Position numbers and translations under genes: made by a program. Positions 22,098 to 28,445 of a DNA stretch of 28,445 nt are shown here, piece by piece (position 1 is the first letter of the stretch; every line of letters starts with the position of its first letter). Location: the NCBI GenBank assembly GCA_036386655.1, contig DASVVG010000073.1:1-28445 (forward strand). The letters are read 5' to 3'. The notes under the pieces were generated by a model. That model was not told the DNA's origin and ran no database searches. It worked only from the letters and a program-made list of their open reading frames with translations. The DNA comes from JAHWJX01 sp036386655 (GTDB taxonomy: Bacteria > Pseudomonadota > Alphaproteobacteria > Caulobacterales > Caulobacteraceae).

Positions 22098-22885
22098 TTC
22101 AGGGGGGTGAAGAACCGGCTCGGGCGAACCTCGGTGAACCAGGTCCACGGCTTGAACAGCTCGGCCTCCGGGTGCCACGAGAACAGGATCAGCTCGGCCT
22201 TGCCGACGAGGTTCTCGGCCGGGACGTAGCCCACGCCGAACTCGGGCGGGTAGCGGCTGTCGACCGAGTTGTCCCGGTTGTCGCCCATCATGAAGAAGTG
22301 GCCGCGGGGCACGATGTAGACGCCGGTGTCGTCCACCTCGCCGTCGGGGCCGAGGTCGTTGGTCAGGAAGGCCTTGTTCGAGCCGGGCAGCGTCTCGCGG
22401 TAGCGCTGCACCGAGCGCTCAAAGCCGAAGGGGCTCTCGATCTGGCCCTGACCGGCGCTCTGGCGCTTCACCGCCTCGCCGTTCACGAACAACCGGCCTT
22501 CGCGCACCTGCACCCGGTCGCCGGGGAGGCCGATCACGCGCTTGATGTAGTCGGTGCGGCCGTCGCGCGGCAGCTTGAACACCGCGATGTCGCCGCGCTG
22601 GGGCGAGCGCTCCAGCACCCGGCCCTGCATCACGGGCGGGCTGAACGGCGCGGAGTGGCGGCTGTACCCGTAGGCGTACTTCGAGACGATGATGTAGTCG
22701 CCCTCCAGCAGCGTCGGCTCCATGGAGGCCGACGGGATGGTGAAGGGCTGGAACAGGAACACACGCAGCAGCAGCGCCACGAGCAGCGCGATGACGATCG
22801 TCTTCACGATCTCCCACGTCTCGTGGAGCACGCCGGACTTCGCGGCTTTGCGCCCCCGGGCGGGGCGGGCGTCGGTCATGGCCAT
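22094..22885 (-). CDS. lepB: Signal peptidase I
   Basis: A 263-residue membrane protease that removes Sec and Tat signal peptides. A positively charged head (RPARGRKAAKSG) precedes one membrane helix, IVKTIVIALLVALLLRVFLF (about 26-45). The catalytic serine is S54 in IPSASMEPT and the general-base lysine is K115 in DYIKRVIGLPGD. The FFMMGDNRDNSVDSR box near the end completes the family signature. With a single helix it is the common alphaproteobacterial form. The start at 22885 has a second ATG two codons later. It lies 19 bases after acpS and overlaps rnc. Confidence 0.96.
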   Translation of the reverse strand: MAMTDARPARGRKAAKSGVLHETWEIVKTIVIALLVALLLRVFLFQPFTIPSASMEPTLLEGDYIIVSKYAYGYSRHSAPFSPPVMQGRVLERSPQRGDIAVFKLPRDGRTDYIKRVIGLPGDRVQVREGRLFVNGEAVKRQSAGQGQIESPFGFERSVQRYRETLPGSNKAFLTNDLGPDGEVDDTGVYIVPRGHFFMMGDNRDNSVDSRYPPEFGVGYVPAENLVGKAELILFSWHPEAELFKPWTWFTEVRPSRFFTPLK

Positions 22886-22904
22886 GGATTCTCGCGGGGT
22901 CCGG

Positions 22905-23342
22905 TCAAAGCTCGCTAGCCTCTCGGCCGGTCCGGAGCAAGTCGTGTTCCGGCACGGCTTCGATCACGACGAAGGCCTGAGCATAGGGGTGATCGTCCGT
23001 GAGCGAGACCCAGATGACGGGGCGCCAACCGGGCGGAATCAAGGCGTTCAGCCGGGCGGCCGCCCCCCCGGTCAGCTCTAGGGTGGGGCGGCCGGAGGGC
23101 AGGTTCACCACGCCCATGTGACGCCACGCCACCCCCTGCCGCATGCCGGTGCCGAGAGCCTTGGCGCAGGCCTCCTTGGCGGCGAAGCGCTTGGCGTAGG
23201 TGGCCGCGGCGTCGCCCTTGCGCGTGGCGCGGCGGCGCTCGGTCTCGGTGAAGACGCGATGCTCGAAGCGCTCGCCGAAGCGGTCGAGGGCAGCCTTCAC
23301 GCGCCGGATGTCGGTGAGGTCGGAGCCGATGCCGACGATCAA
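22905..23342 (-). CDS. acpS: Holo-[acyl-carrier-protein] synthase
   Basis: A 145-residue enzyme that transfers 4'-phosphopantetheine from CoA to acyl carrier protein. It opens with IVGIGSDLTDIRRVKAALDR carrying the Mg-binding aspartate, then has FTETERRRA and the RFAAKEACAKALGTGMRQG box with the conserved KE. The ending VIWVSLTDDHPYAQAFVVIE is also typical. The TTG at 23340-23342 is the start expected from the family and overlaps the pdxJ stop as TTGA. No clear ribosome site precedes it, so translation probably depends on pdxJ. The tail after VIEAVPE is slightly long. Confidence 0.95.
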   Translation of the reverse strand: MIVGIGSDLTDIRRVKAALDRFGERFEHRVFTETERRRATRKGDAAATYAKRFAAKEACAKALGTGMRQGVAWRHMGVVNLPSGRPTLELTGGAAARLNALIPPGWRPVIWVSLTDDHPYAQAFVVIEAVPEHDLLRTGREASEL

Positions 23343-24109
23343 GCGTGAGCCGCGGCGAGCGCCCGCGCCTCGTCCATCAGCGTGCGCATGCGGCGGATCG
23401 CGGGGTCGAGCCCGGCGAAGATCGCCTCGCCGATCAGGAAGTGGCCGATGTTCAGCTCCGCGACTTCGGGAATGGCCGCGATCGGCTTCACTGTGGCGTA
23501 GTCGATGCCGTGCCCGGCGTGCACTTCCAGGCCGAGGTTCCCGGCTCGGCGGGCTCCCGCGCGCAGGCGCTCCAGCACCTCGGCGGCGCGGTCCACATGC
23601 CCGTGGCGGACGGCGTCGCAGTAAGCGCCGGTGTGGAACTCGACGACGGCGGCCCCTGCAGTGGCCGCGGCGTCGATCTGCTCGGGCGCGGCCTCGATGA
23701 ACAGCGACACGCGCACGCCGGCGTCCGAGAGGGAGCGCGTCGTCGCGGTGACGGCGTTGTGGCCGCGCACGACGTCGAGGCCGCCTTCGGTGGTGACCTC
23801 CTCGCGGCGCTCCGGCACCAGGCAGGCGGCGTGCGGCAGGTGGGCGAGCGCGATGCCGAGCATCTCCTCGGTGACCGCCATCTCGAGGTTGAGCGGCTTG
23901 CCCCGGCGGCGGCACAGGCGGGAGAGCTCGTCGATGTCGGCGTCGGAGATGTGCCGGCGGTCCTCGCGCAGGTGCGCGGTGATCCCATCCGCGCCGGCGG
24001 CGATTGCGACCTCGGCGGCGCGCAGCGGCTCGGGGTAGGTCTCGCCGCGCGCGTTCCGGATCGTTGCGACGTGGTCGATGTTCACGCCGAGGCGGATGCG
24101 ACCGCTCAT
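23339..24109 (-). CDS. pdxJ: Pyridoxine 5'-phosphate synthase
   Basis: A 256-residue TIM-barrel enzyme making pyridoxine 5'-phosphate from 1-deoxyxylulose 5-phosphate and 3-amino-2-oxopropyl phosphate, the last ring-forming step of vitamin B6 synthesis. Motifs are LGVNIDHVATIRNARG (7-22), GITAHLREDRRHI, PLNLEMAVTEEM, VSLFIEAAPEQIDAA, FHTGAYCDA, the phosphate-site HAGHGIDY and NIGHFLIGEAIF. The ATG at 24107-24109 overlaps the pyrE stop as ATGA, and its own stop overlaps acpS. Confidence 0.96.
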   Translation of the reverse strand: MSGRIRLGVNIDHVATIRNARGETYPEPLRAAEVAIAAGADGITAHLREDRRHISDADIDELSRLCRRRGKPLNLEMAVTEEMLGIALAHLPHAACLVPERREEVTTEGGLDVVRGHNAVTATTRSLSDAGVRVSLFIEAAPEQIDAAATAGAAVVEFHTGAYCDAVRHGHVDRAAEVLERLRAGARRAGNLGLEVHAGHGIDYATVKPIAAIPEVAELNIGHFLIGEAIFAGLDPAIRRMRTLMDEARALAAAHA

Positions 24110-24699
24110 CGCGCGATCCTGCGGCTGCCGGGGTCCTCCACCGGCAGGGCGGCGAGCTCGGCCGGGAGCTTGTCTTCCTCGAAGACGGGGAACTTCACCT
24201 GCGCGAGCGCGATCAGCGGCACGTCGAGGCGCGCCTCGCCGCCGGAGCGATCGACGATGCAGGCGGCCGCGACCACCTCCCCGCCGTTGTCCCGGATCGC
24301 GGCGATCGCCTCGCGCGACGACAGGCCGGTGGTGACGATGTCCTCGACCATGACCACCCGCGCGCCGGGCTCAAGCGGAAAGCCGCGGCGCAGCTTGAAC
24401 ACGCCCCCTTCCCGCTCGAGGTAGATGGCCGGCACGCCGAGCTGACGGCCCGTCTCGTAACCGGGGATGATGCCCCCCACCGCCGGGGAGACGACCACGT
24501 CCACGGCGCCCGCTTCCGCCCGGATCTTCGAGGCCAGCGCGGCGCAGAGCCGCTCGGTCCGCCCGGCGTGCATGAAGACCAGGTTCTTCTGCAGAAAGAC
24601 CGGGCTGTGCAGGCCGGACGAGAGCACGAAGTGGCCCTCGCGCAGCGCCCCCGCGGCCCGGAACTCCGCCAGCACGTCATCGGTGTTCATGCGCGACAT
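24106..24699 (-). CDS. pyrE: Orotate phosphoribosyltransferase
   Basis: A 197-residue pyrimidine enzyme joining orotate and PRPP to give orotidine 5'-phosphate. Motifs are EGHFVLSSGLHSPVFLQKN, VVSPAVGGIIPGYETGRQLG, IYLEREGGVFKLRRGF and the PRPP loop VVMVEDIVTTGLSSREAI. The first ATG (24697-24699, MSRMNTDDV) and a second three codons later (MNTDDV) are both possible; neither has a good ribosome site. It begins 34 bases after the OstA-like gene, and the stop overlaps pdxJ. No pyrimidine attenuator was seen in the short upstream gap. Confidence 0.95.
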   Translation of the reverse strand: MSRMNTDDVLAEFRAAGALREGHFVLSSGLHSPVFLQKNLVFMHAGRTERLCAALASKIRAEAGAVDVVVSPAVGGIIPGYETGRQLGVPAIYLEREGGVFKLRRGFPLEPGARVVMVEDIVTTGLSSREAIAAIRDNGGEVVAAACIVDRSGGEARLDVPLIALAQVKFPVFEEDKLPAELAALPVEDPGSRRIAR

Positions 24700-24733
24700 C
24701 TAGGGCGCGCCGCCGGTGGGGGAAAGCTCCGGC

Positions 24734-25102
24734 TCAGTCGCGCTCGTCGACCGAGAACGCTCCGCCGGAGAGGTCGAGGTAGCGGGTGCCGACGTCGTAG
24801 ACGGCGAAGCTGACGCCGGTGAGCTGGGCCCGCGGCGTCTCCAGCACGAGGTTGCCGGCCGCTTCGATACGCTGAAGCGGGCCGCAGACGGTGCGGCCGC
24901 CCTGCTCCAGCTTGGCGGCGTAGCCCTCCATGGCGTCGGCCCGCAGGACGCCGTCGCGGGTCTTCAGGCGCGCGTCGCCGCGCCAGATCCAGACGCAGCG
25001 ATCCTCGTCGATGCTGAAGGAGCGGGCGCTCACGTCCACAGGAGCCGGACCGGCCGCACCCGCCGCCAGAACCGCCGCCACCACGATGCCGCCGAGAAGC
25101 AC
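24734..25102 (-). CDS. Small exported LptA/OstA-like protein
   Basis: A 122-residue protein. The GTG at 25100-25102 is chosen because GGAGG lies 5 bases upstream and it yields a clean signal peptide, MLLGGIVVAAVLAAGAAGPA. The mature part has the repetitive beta pattern of the OstA/LptA N-terminal domain: VDVSARSFSIDEDRCVWIWRG, then LKTRDGVLRADAMEGYAAKL, RIEAAGNLVLETPRAQLTG and FAVYDVGTRYLDLSGG. LptA proteins bridge lipopolysaccharide between the inner and outer membranes. This one is short and away from lptC or lptB, so it may be a divergent or accessory form. Cysteines C36 and C73 could form a disulfide. It lies between the Rel/SpoT gene and pyrE. Confidence 0.75.
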   Translation of the reverse strand: MLLGGIVVAAVLAAGAAGPAPVDVSARSFSIDEDRCVWIWRGDARLKTRDGVLRADAMEGYAAKLEQGGRTVCGPLQRIEAAGNLVLETPRAQLTGVSFAVYDVGTRYLDLSGGAFSVDERD

Positions 25103-25165
25103 GTGTCCCTCCCCGAGTCTTCCCCTGCGGAAGCCTCTCACAGGGGCTGCTAGTGGGCAATACGT

Positions 25166-27427
25166 CTAGCCGCGGGCGCGGTCGACCGTCTCCACGGGCG
25201 GGCAGGCGCGGAGCGCCGCCGCGATGTCGGCGAGGTGCCGGGCGTCCCTCACCTCGATGTCGAAGTCGACGTCGAAGAAGTCCTGCTGCCGGTGGACCAT
25301 GCGCAGGTTCAGGATGTTGGCGCCGGCGTCGCCGATGATGGTGCAGGCGATGCCGAGGACGCCGGGCGCGTTCCGGATGGTGGCGCGCAGGCGGGCGCCG
25401 GAGAGCGTGTTGCGCTCGGCCTCCGGGGTCCAGTGCAGGTCGCGCCAGAGCTCCTCGCGATCCTCGAACTCGGCGAGCGAGGCGCAGTCGATGGTGTGGA
25501 CCATCAGCCCGTCGCTCTCGACGATGCCGACGATGCGGTCGCCCGGAACCGGGCTGCAGCCATGGTGGAAGTGCAAGGTGACCCCGGGGGTAAAGCCCCC
25601 TCCCCGCACGTAGAGACGCGCGGCGCGGCCGTCCTCGATGCGGGTGCGGGCGGCGGCGGCCACGCGCTCGCTCTCTTTCAGGCCCGGGAACACCGCCTCG
25701 ACCACCTGGAGGGCGGTGACGCGACCCCGGCCGACCATCGTGTGCAGCTCGTCCTCGTTCTCCGCGGCGAAGCGATCCAGAGCCGGGCGCAGGGAGACGT
25801 CGGTCCGCTTGCGCTCCACGCGGGCGAAGGCCTGGTCCACGGCGGCGCGGCCGAGGCGCACGAACTCCTCGCGCTCGGTCTGGCGGATGTGCTTGCGGAT
25901 GGCGGAGCGGGCGCGGCCGGTGACGGTGAGCGAGCGCCAGTCCGGCGGCACCACGGGCTTGGCTCCGCGGATCACCTCGACCACGTCGCCGTTCTGCAGC
26001 GGCGTGCGCAGCGGGCGCAGCTCGCCGTTGATCTTCACGCCGATGGTGGTCTCGCCGACGTCGGTGTGCACCGCGTAGGCGAAGTCGAGCGGCATCGCCC
26101 CCCGCGGCAGGCTGATCAGCTGACCCTTCGGCGTGAAGACGAACACCTGGTCGAGGAACATCTCGAGCTTGGCATGCTCGACCAGCTCCTCGGCGTCGCC
26201 GCCGTGCTCCAGCACCTGCACGAGGTGGCGCAGGTTCACCAGCGGATCGCGCCCTCCGCCCTCCTCCGCGGCCTCGGCGTCGAAGCCGTAGGCGCGGTCC
26301 TTGTAGCGCCAGTGGGCGGCCACGCCCTCCTCGGCGACCCGGTCCATATCCTCGGTGCGGATCTGCAGCTCGATCCGCATGCCGCGAGGCCCCACCACCG
26401 TCGTGTGGAGCGAGCGGTAGTTGTTCCTCTTCGGCGTGGAGATGAAGTCCTTGAACCGTTCCGGCACGCTCGGCCACGCGCGGTGGATGACGCCGAGGGC
26501 GCGGTAGCAGTCCTCCTCGGTGTCGACGATGACCCGGAAGGCATAGATGTCGCTGAGCTGGGAGAAGCTGAGCGACTTCCGCTGCAGCTTCCGCCAGATC
26601 GAGTAGGGCGTCTTTTCGCGGCCGAAGACGCGCGCCGGCACCCCGCCGCTCTCCAGACGTGTGCCGATCTCGCCGGAGACGATGGCGACGGCCGAGCCCT
26701 GCTCGGTGCGGAGCTGCTCCAGGCGGCGCACGATCGCGTCGCGGGCGGTCGGGTTGAGGTGCTCGAAGGCGAGCTCTTCCAGCTCGATCGTGATGCGGTG
26801 GACGCCGATCGAGCGCGCCAGCGGGGCGTAGATGTCGAGCGTCTCGCGCGCGATGCGCTCGCGCTTCTCCTGGCTCTCGATGAAGTGGAGCGTGCGCATG
26901 TTGTGGAGCCGGTCGGCCAGCTTCACCAGCAGCACCCGCACATCGCGCGAGATGGCGAGGATGAACTTGCGCAGGTTCTCCGCCTGGCGCGCGTGCTCGC
27001 TCTGGAGCTCGAGGCGGGAGAGCTTTGTGACCCCCTCGACCAGCTCCGCCACCTCCTCGCCGAAGAGCGAGGCGATCTCGTTGCGGTCGGCGGAGGTGTC
27101 CTCGATCACATCGTGGAGGAGCGCGGTGACGATCGCGGCGCTGTCGAGCCGGTACTCCGTCAGGATGCCGGCGACTTCGATGGGGTGGGCGAAGTAGGGA
27201 TCGCCGGAGGCGCGGGTCTGCGCCCCGTGCATGCGCATCGCGTAGACGTAGGCCCGGTTGAGCAGGCCCTCGTCGGCAGTCGGGTCGTAGCTCCGGACCC
27301 GGTCGATCAGTTCGTACTGGCGGAGGTACTTGTGCGCGTGCTTGCGCGCAGCCGGGGGAACGGCGGCCGCCCCGCCTTCGGGGACGGCCGGGTCTAGCGG
27401 TAGGAGTTCTGCCGCGTCGGCCGTCAG
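25166..27427 (-). CDS. spoT: Bifunctional (p)ppGpp synthetase/hydrolase Rel/SpoT, probably starting at CTG
   Basis: A 753-residue protein if read from the CTG at 27425-27427. Domains in that numbering are: hydrolase HD domain about 75-210, with YFAHP and LLHDVIED intact; synthetase about 265-375, with GREKTPYSIWRKLQRK, DIYAFRVIV and PKRNNYRSLHTTV; TGS about 425-485, with VFVFTPKGQLISLPRGA; and ACT about 675-750. Both activities look intact, as expected for the single long Rel of alphaproteobacteria. The first conventional start, ATG 27238, would cut off the conserved YLRQYELIDRVRSYDPTADE and LLNRAYVYA. No ATG, GTG or TTG lies in frame between it and the rpoZ stop. The CTG overlaps that stop as CTGA and has AGGAGG 7 bases upstream. 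Confidence 0.93.
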   Translation of the reverse strand: MTADAAELLPLDPAVPEGGAAAVPPAARKHAHKYLRQYELIDRVRSYDPTADEGLLNRAYVYAMRMHGAQTRASGDPYFAHPIEVAGILTEYRLDSAAIVTALLHDVIEDTSADRNEIASLFGEEVAELVEGVTKLSRLELQSEHARQAENLRKFILAISRDVRVLLVKLADRLHNMRTLHFIESQEKRERIARETLDIYAPLARSIGVHRITIELEELAFEHLNPTARDAIVRRLEQLRTEQGSAVAIVSGEIGTRLESGGVPARVFGREKTPYSIWRKLQRKSLSFSQLSDIYAFRVIVDTEEDCYRALGVIHRAWPSVPERFKDFISTPKRNNYRSLHTTVVGPRGMRIELQIRTEDMDRVAEEGVAAHWRYKDRAYGFDAEAAEEGGGRDPLVNLRHLVQVLEHGGDAEELVEHAKLEMFLDQVFVFTPKGQLISLPRGAMPLDFAYAVHTDVGETTIGVKINGELRPLRTPLQNGDVVEVIRGAKPVVPPDWRSLTVTGRARSAIRKHIRQTEREEFVRLGRAAVDQAFARVERKRTDVSLRPALDRFAAENEDELHTMVGRGRVTALQVVEAVFPGLKESERVAAAARTRIEDGRAARLYVRGGGFTPGVTLHFHHGCSPVPGDRIVGIVESDGLMVHTIDCASLAEFEDREELWRDLHWTPEAERNTLSGARLRATIRNAPGVLGIACTIIGDAGANILNLRMVHRQQDFFDVDFDIEVRDARHLADIAAALRACPPVETVDRARG

Positions 27428-27786
27428 TAGCGCTCCTCCTGGGCCCCGCCGTCACGGTCGCTCTGCAGCGCCCGAACCAGCTCCTGTTCGCTCATGTGAG
27501 CGTGAGTCGGGTCGGAGAGCAGCGCCAGCGTCTCGGTCTCTTCCTCGGCCTCGGTGCGCTCGTCCACGCGCTGCAGCGTGCCGATCAGGCCCTCGGTCAG
27601 GGTGTCCGGCTGCACCGCGCCGTCGGCGATCTCGCGCAGGGAGACGACGGGGTTCTTGTCGTTGTCGCGGTCGATAGCCAGCGGCTGGCCCGAGGAGATC
27701 AGGCGCGCCCGGTGGGCCGCCAGCAGCACCAGGCTGAAGCGGTTCGGGACCTTCTCGACGCAGTCTTCGACGGTGACGCGGGCCAT
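27424..27786 (-). CDS. rpoZ: DNA-directed RNA polymerase omega subunit
   Basis: A 120-residue omega subunit. The N-terminal MARVTVEDCVEKVPNRFSLVLLAAHRARLI and DNDKNPVVSLREIADG are the universal omega signature, followed by the acidic alphaproteobacterial tail (EEETETLALL and QSDRDGGAQEERY). Omega stabilises the beta' subunit and in many proteobacteria forms part of a ppGpp site. Its direct overlap with the Rel/SpoT gene therefore makes functional sense. The ATG at 27784-27786 begins 83 bases after the folK stop. Confidence 0.96.
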   Translation of the reverse strand: MARVTVEDCVEKVPNRFSLVLLAAHRARLISSGQPLAIDRDNDKNPVVSLREIADGAVQPDTLTEGLIGTLQRVDERTEAEEETETLALLSDPTHAHMSEQELVRALQSDRDGGAQEERY

Positions 27787-27845
27787 GGAGTCCTCAAGGC
27801 GATGCGGACGCGAGTCCGCGCAGGTATGCCGGAATGCCGGGGTTC

Positions 27846-27870
27846 AGCCGTTGAAAATAGCAACCCGGCT
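27846..27870 (-). terminator. Imperfect hairpin after folK
   Basis: AGCCGTTG (27846-27853) pairs with CAAC…GGCT (27861-27870) with a 2-base bulge and a 7-base loop. It starts at the last base of the folK stop codon. There is no T-run on the downstream (minus-strand) side, so if it ends transcription it is weak or Rho-assisted. The rest of the 83-base gap before rpoZ holds an ATGCCGG direct repeat near 27825-27839 and no promoter I can place. Confidence 0.25.
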
Positions 27871-28382
27871 CATGGGTTGCAATGCAGCAGAGCAGGTGCG
27901 GCGTCCCGTCCGACGGCCGCCGAGGCGGCGAGTTCCGCCGCGGAGAGGCCGTTCAGGGGGTGCCTCCACTCAGGCGCGAGCTCCGCCAGCGGCCCCATGA
28001 CGAACCGGCGCTCGTGGGCGCGGGGGTGAGGGATCGCCGGGCCCGGGGGCGTCGAGACAAGGTCTCCATAAGCAACCAAGTCGAGGTCCAGCGTGCGCGA
28101 AGCGTTCGGCAGGTCCCGGGCGCGGCCGAAGTCCCGCTCCATCGCGTGCAGGGATCGCAGGGTGTTGGCGGGCGGGAGCACCGTCTCGACAAGCGCGACG
28201 GCGTTCAGGTAAGGCGGCTCGCTCGCGTCCGGCCAAGCGGCCGACCGCCACAAGGAGGAGCGCCGGACCACCGGCAGCCCGTAATGCCCAAGCCGGCGCG
28301 TCGCCTCCTCCAGCAGAGCCTCCACCGAGGGGAACGCTCCTGGCAGGTTGCTCCCCAGGGCGACGTAGACCTCCGGCGTCAT
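27870..28382 (-). CDS. folK: 2-amino-4-hydroxy-6-hydroxymethyldihydropteridine pyrophosphokinase
   Basis: A 170-residue HPPK, which pyrophosphorylates the pterin before dihydropteroate synthase acts in folate synthesis. Motifs are VYVALGSNLPG (5-15), SLWRSAAWPDASEPPYLNAVAL, LRSLHAMERDFGRARD, the metal-binding RTLDLDLVAYGD and PHPRAHERRFVMGPLAELAP. The length is normal (about 155-175). The ATG at 28380-28382 overlaps the stop of the preceding gene as ATGA, so the two are co-translated. Confidence 0.96.
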   Translation of the reverse strand: MTPEVYVALGSNLPGAFPSVEALLEEATRRLGHYGLPVVRRSSLWRSAAWPDASEPPYLNAVALVETVLPPANTLRSLHAMERDFGRARDLPNASRTLDLDLVAYGDLVSTPPGPAIPHPRAHERRFVMGPLAELAPEWRHPLNGLSAAELAASAAVGRDAAPALLHCNP

Positions 28383-28445
28383 CGCTTCACCCGCACATGA
28401 GCGTTCTGGACGAGCCCCTCGCGCCGGTCGAGGCCCCGCGGGACT
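28379..28445 (-). CDS. C-terminal end of an unidentified gene upstream of folK (cut by window edge)
   Basis: Only about 21 codons are inside the window, ending REGLVQNAHVRVKR and a TGA that overlaps the folK ATG. The frame is open to the right edge and the 4-base overlap shows it is in the folK transcript. In related genomes folK often follows folB or folP, so a folate gene is a reasonable guess, but the fragment is too short to recognise. Confidence 0.6.
   Translation of the reverse strand, partial: VPRGLDRREGLVQNAHVRVKR

Noticed and set aside
25122..25146. CCCCTG…CAGGGG hairpin between Rel/SpoT and the OstA-like gene
   Set aside because: Six-bp stem with a 13-base loop and no T-run; too weak for a terminator call.
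25235..27397. 720-codon plus-strand open frame opposite the Rel/SpoT gene
   Set aside because: High-GC antisense shadow: His/Arg/Val-rich composition with no domain, while the minus strand encodes a full Rel protein.
24687..27455. 922-codon minus-strand frame overlapping Rel/SpoT in another phase
   Set aside because: Arginine/proline-rich out-of-frame translation running through three genes; the Rel/SpoT, OstA-like and rpoZ frames explain the region.
1..28445. Mobile element, CRISPR array, toxin-antitoxin or defence system
   Set aside because: No transposase, integrase, repeat-spacer array or nuclease-type accessory gene is visible. All sizeable genes fit core metabolism or information processing.

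Overview
The window is high-GC alphaproteobacterial chromosome, most likely Caulobacterales (Phenylobacterium/Caulobacter-like). Three things point there. Heme is made by the C4 route (hemA-type 5-aminolevulinate synthase, with a hemB whose aspartates match the Mg-type enzyme). The block nrdR-ribD-ribE-ribBA-ribH-nusB-thiL-hppA is a typical alphaproteobacterial order. The run folK-rpoZ-spoT-pyrE-pdxJ-acpS-lepB-rnc-era-recO-parC, next to bpt and motB, is also of that kind. The genus is inferred from memory of gene order and protein style; no search was run. I saw no mobile elements, CRISPR arrays, tRNA or rRNA genes. No stretch over 300 bases lacks a gene.

Layout. (1) Bases 1-988, minus strand: the start of hppA, a terminator-like hairpin, and a small exported protein. 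(2) 1023-7475, minus: thiL, nusB, ribH, a ribB with a degenerate second domain, ribE, a ribD lacking the deaminase domain, nrdR, glyA and a small conserved protein. Most of these genes overlap by 4-8 bases or lie within a few bases of each other. (3) 7447-12715, minus: hemA, preceded by a branched-chain (valine-type) catabolic set: acyl-CoA dehydrogenase, 3-hydroxyisobutyryl-CoA hydrolase, a lipoprotein methyltransferase-like gene and 3-hydroxyisobutyrate dehydrogenase. (4) 12804-14221, plus: a small membrane protein coupled to hemB, which converges on a second beta-hydroxyacid dehydrogenase (14210-15082, minus). (5) 15172-16918, plus: motB and bpt. (6) 16923-28445, minus: fourteen genes in one direction, covering topoisomerase IV, recombination, RNA processing, secretion, cofactors, pyrimidines, stringent response, RNA polymerase omega and folate.

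This is mainly a housekeeping region and I do not see a new defence or mobile system. The most notable signal is translational. Three genes (thiL, the membrane protein before hemB, and the Rel/SpoT gene) have no ATG, GTG or TTG where their conserved or expected N-termini begin. Each has a CTG 5-8 bases after a good Shine-Dalgarno sequence. Other points worth checking are the single-domain RibD, the RibB fused to a GTP cyclohydrolase II-like domain with no zinc cysteines, and two mutually exclusive hairpins in the hppA leader.
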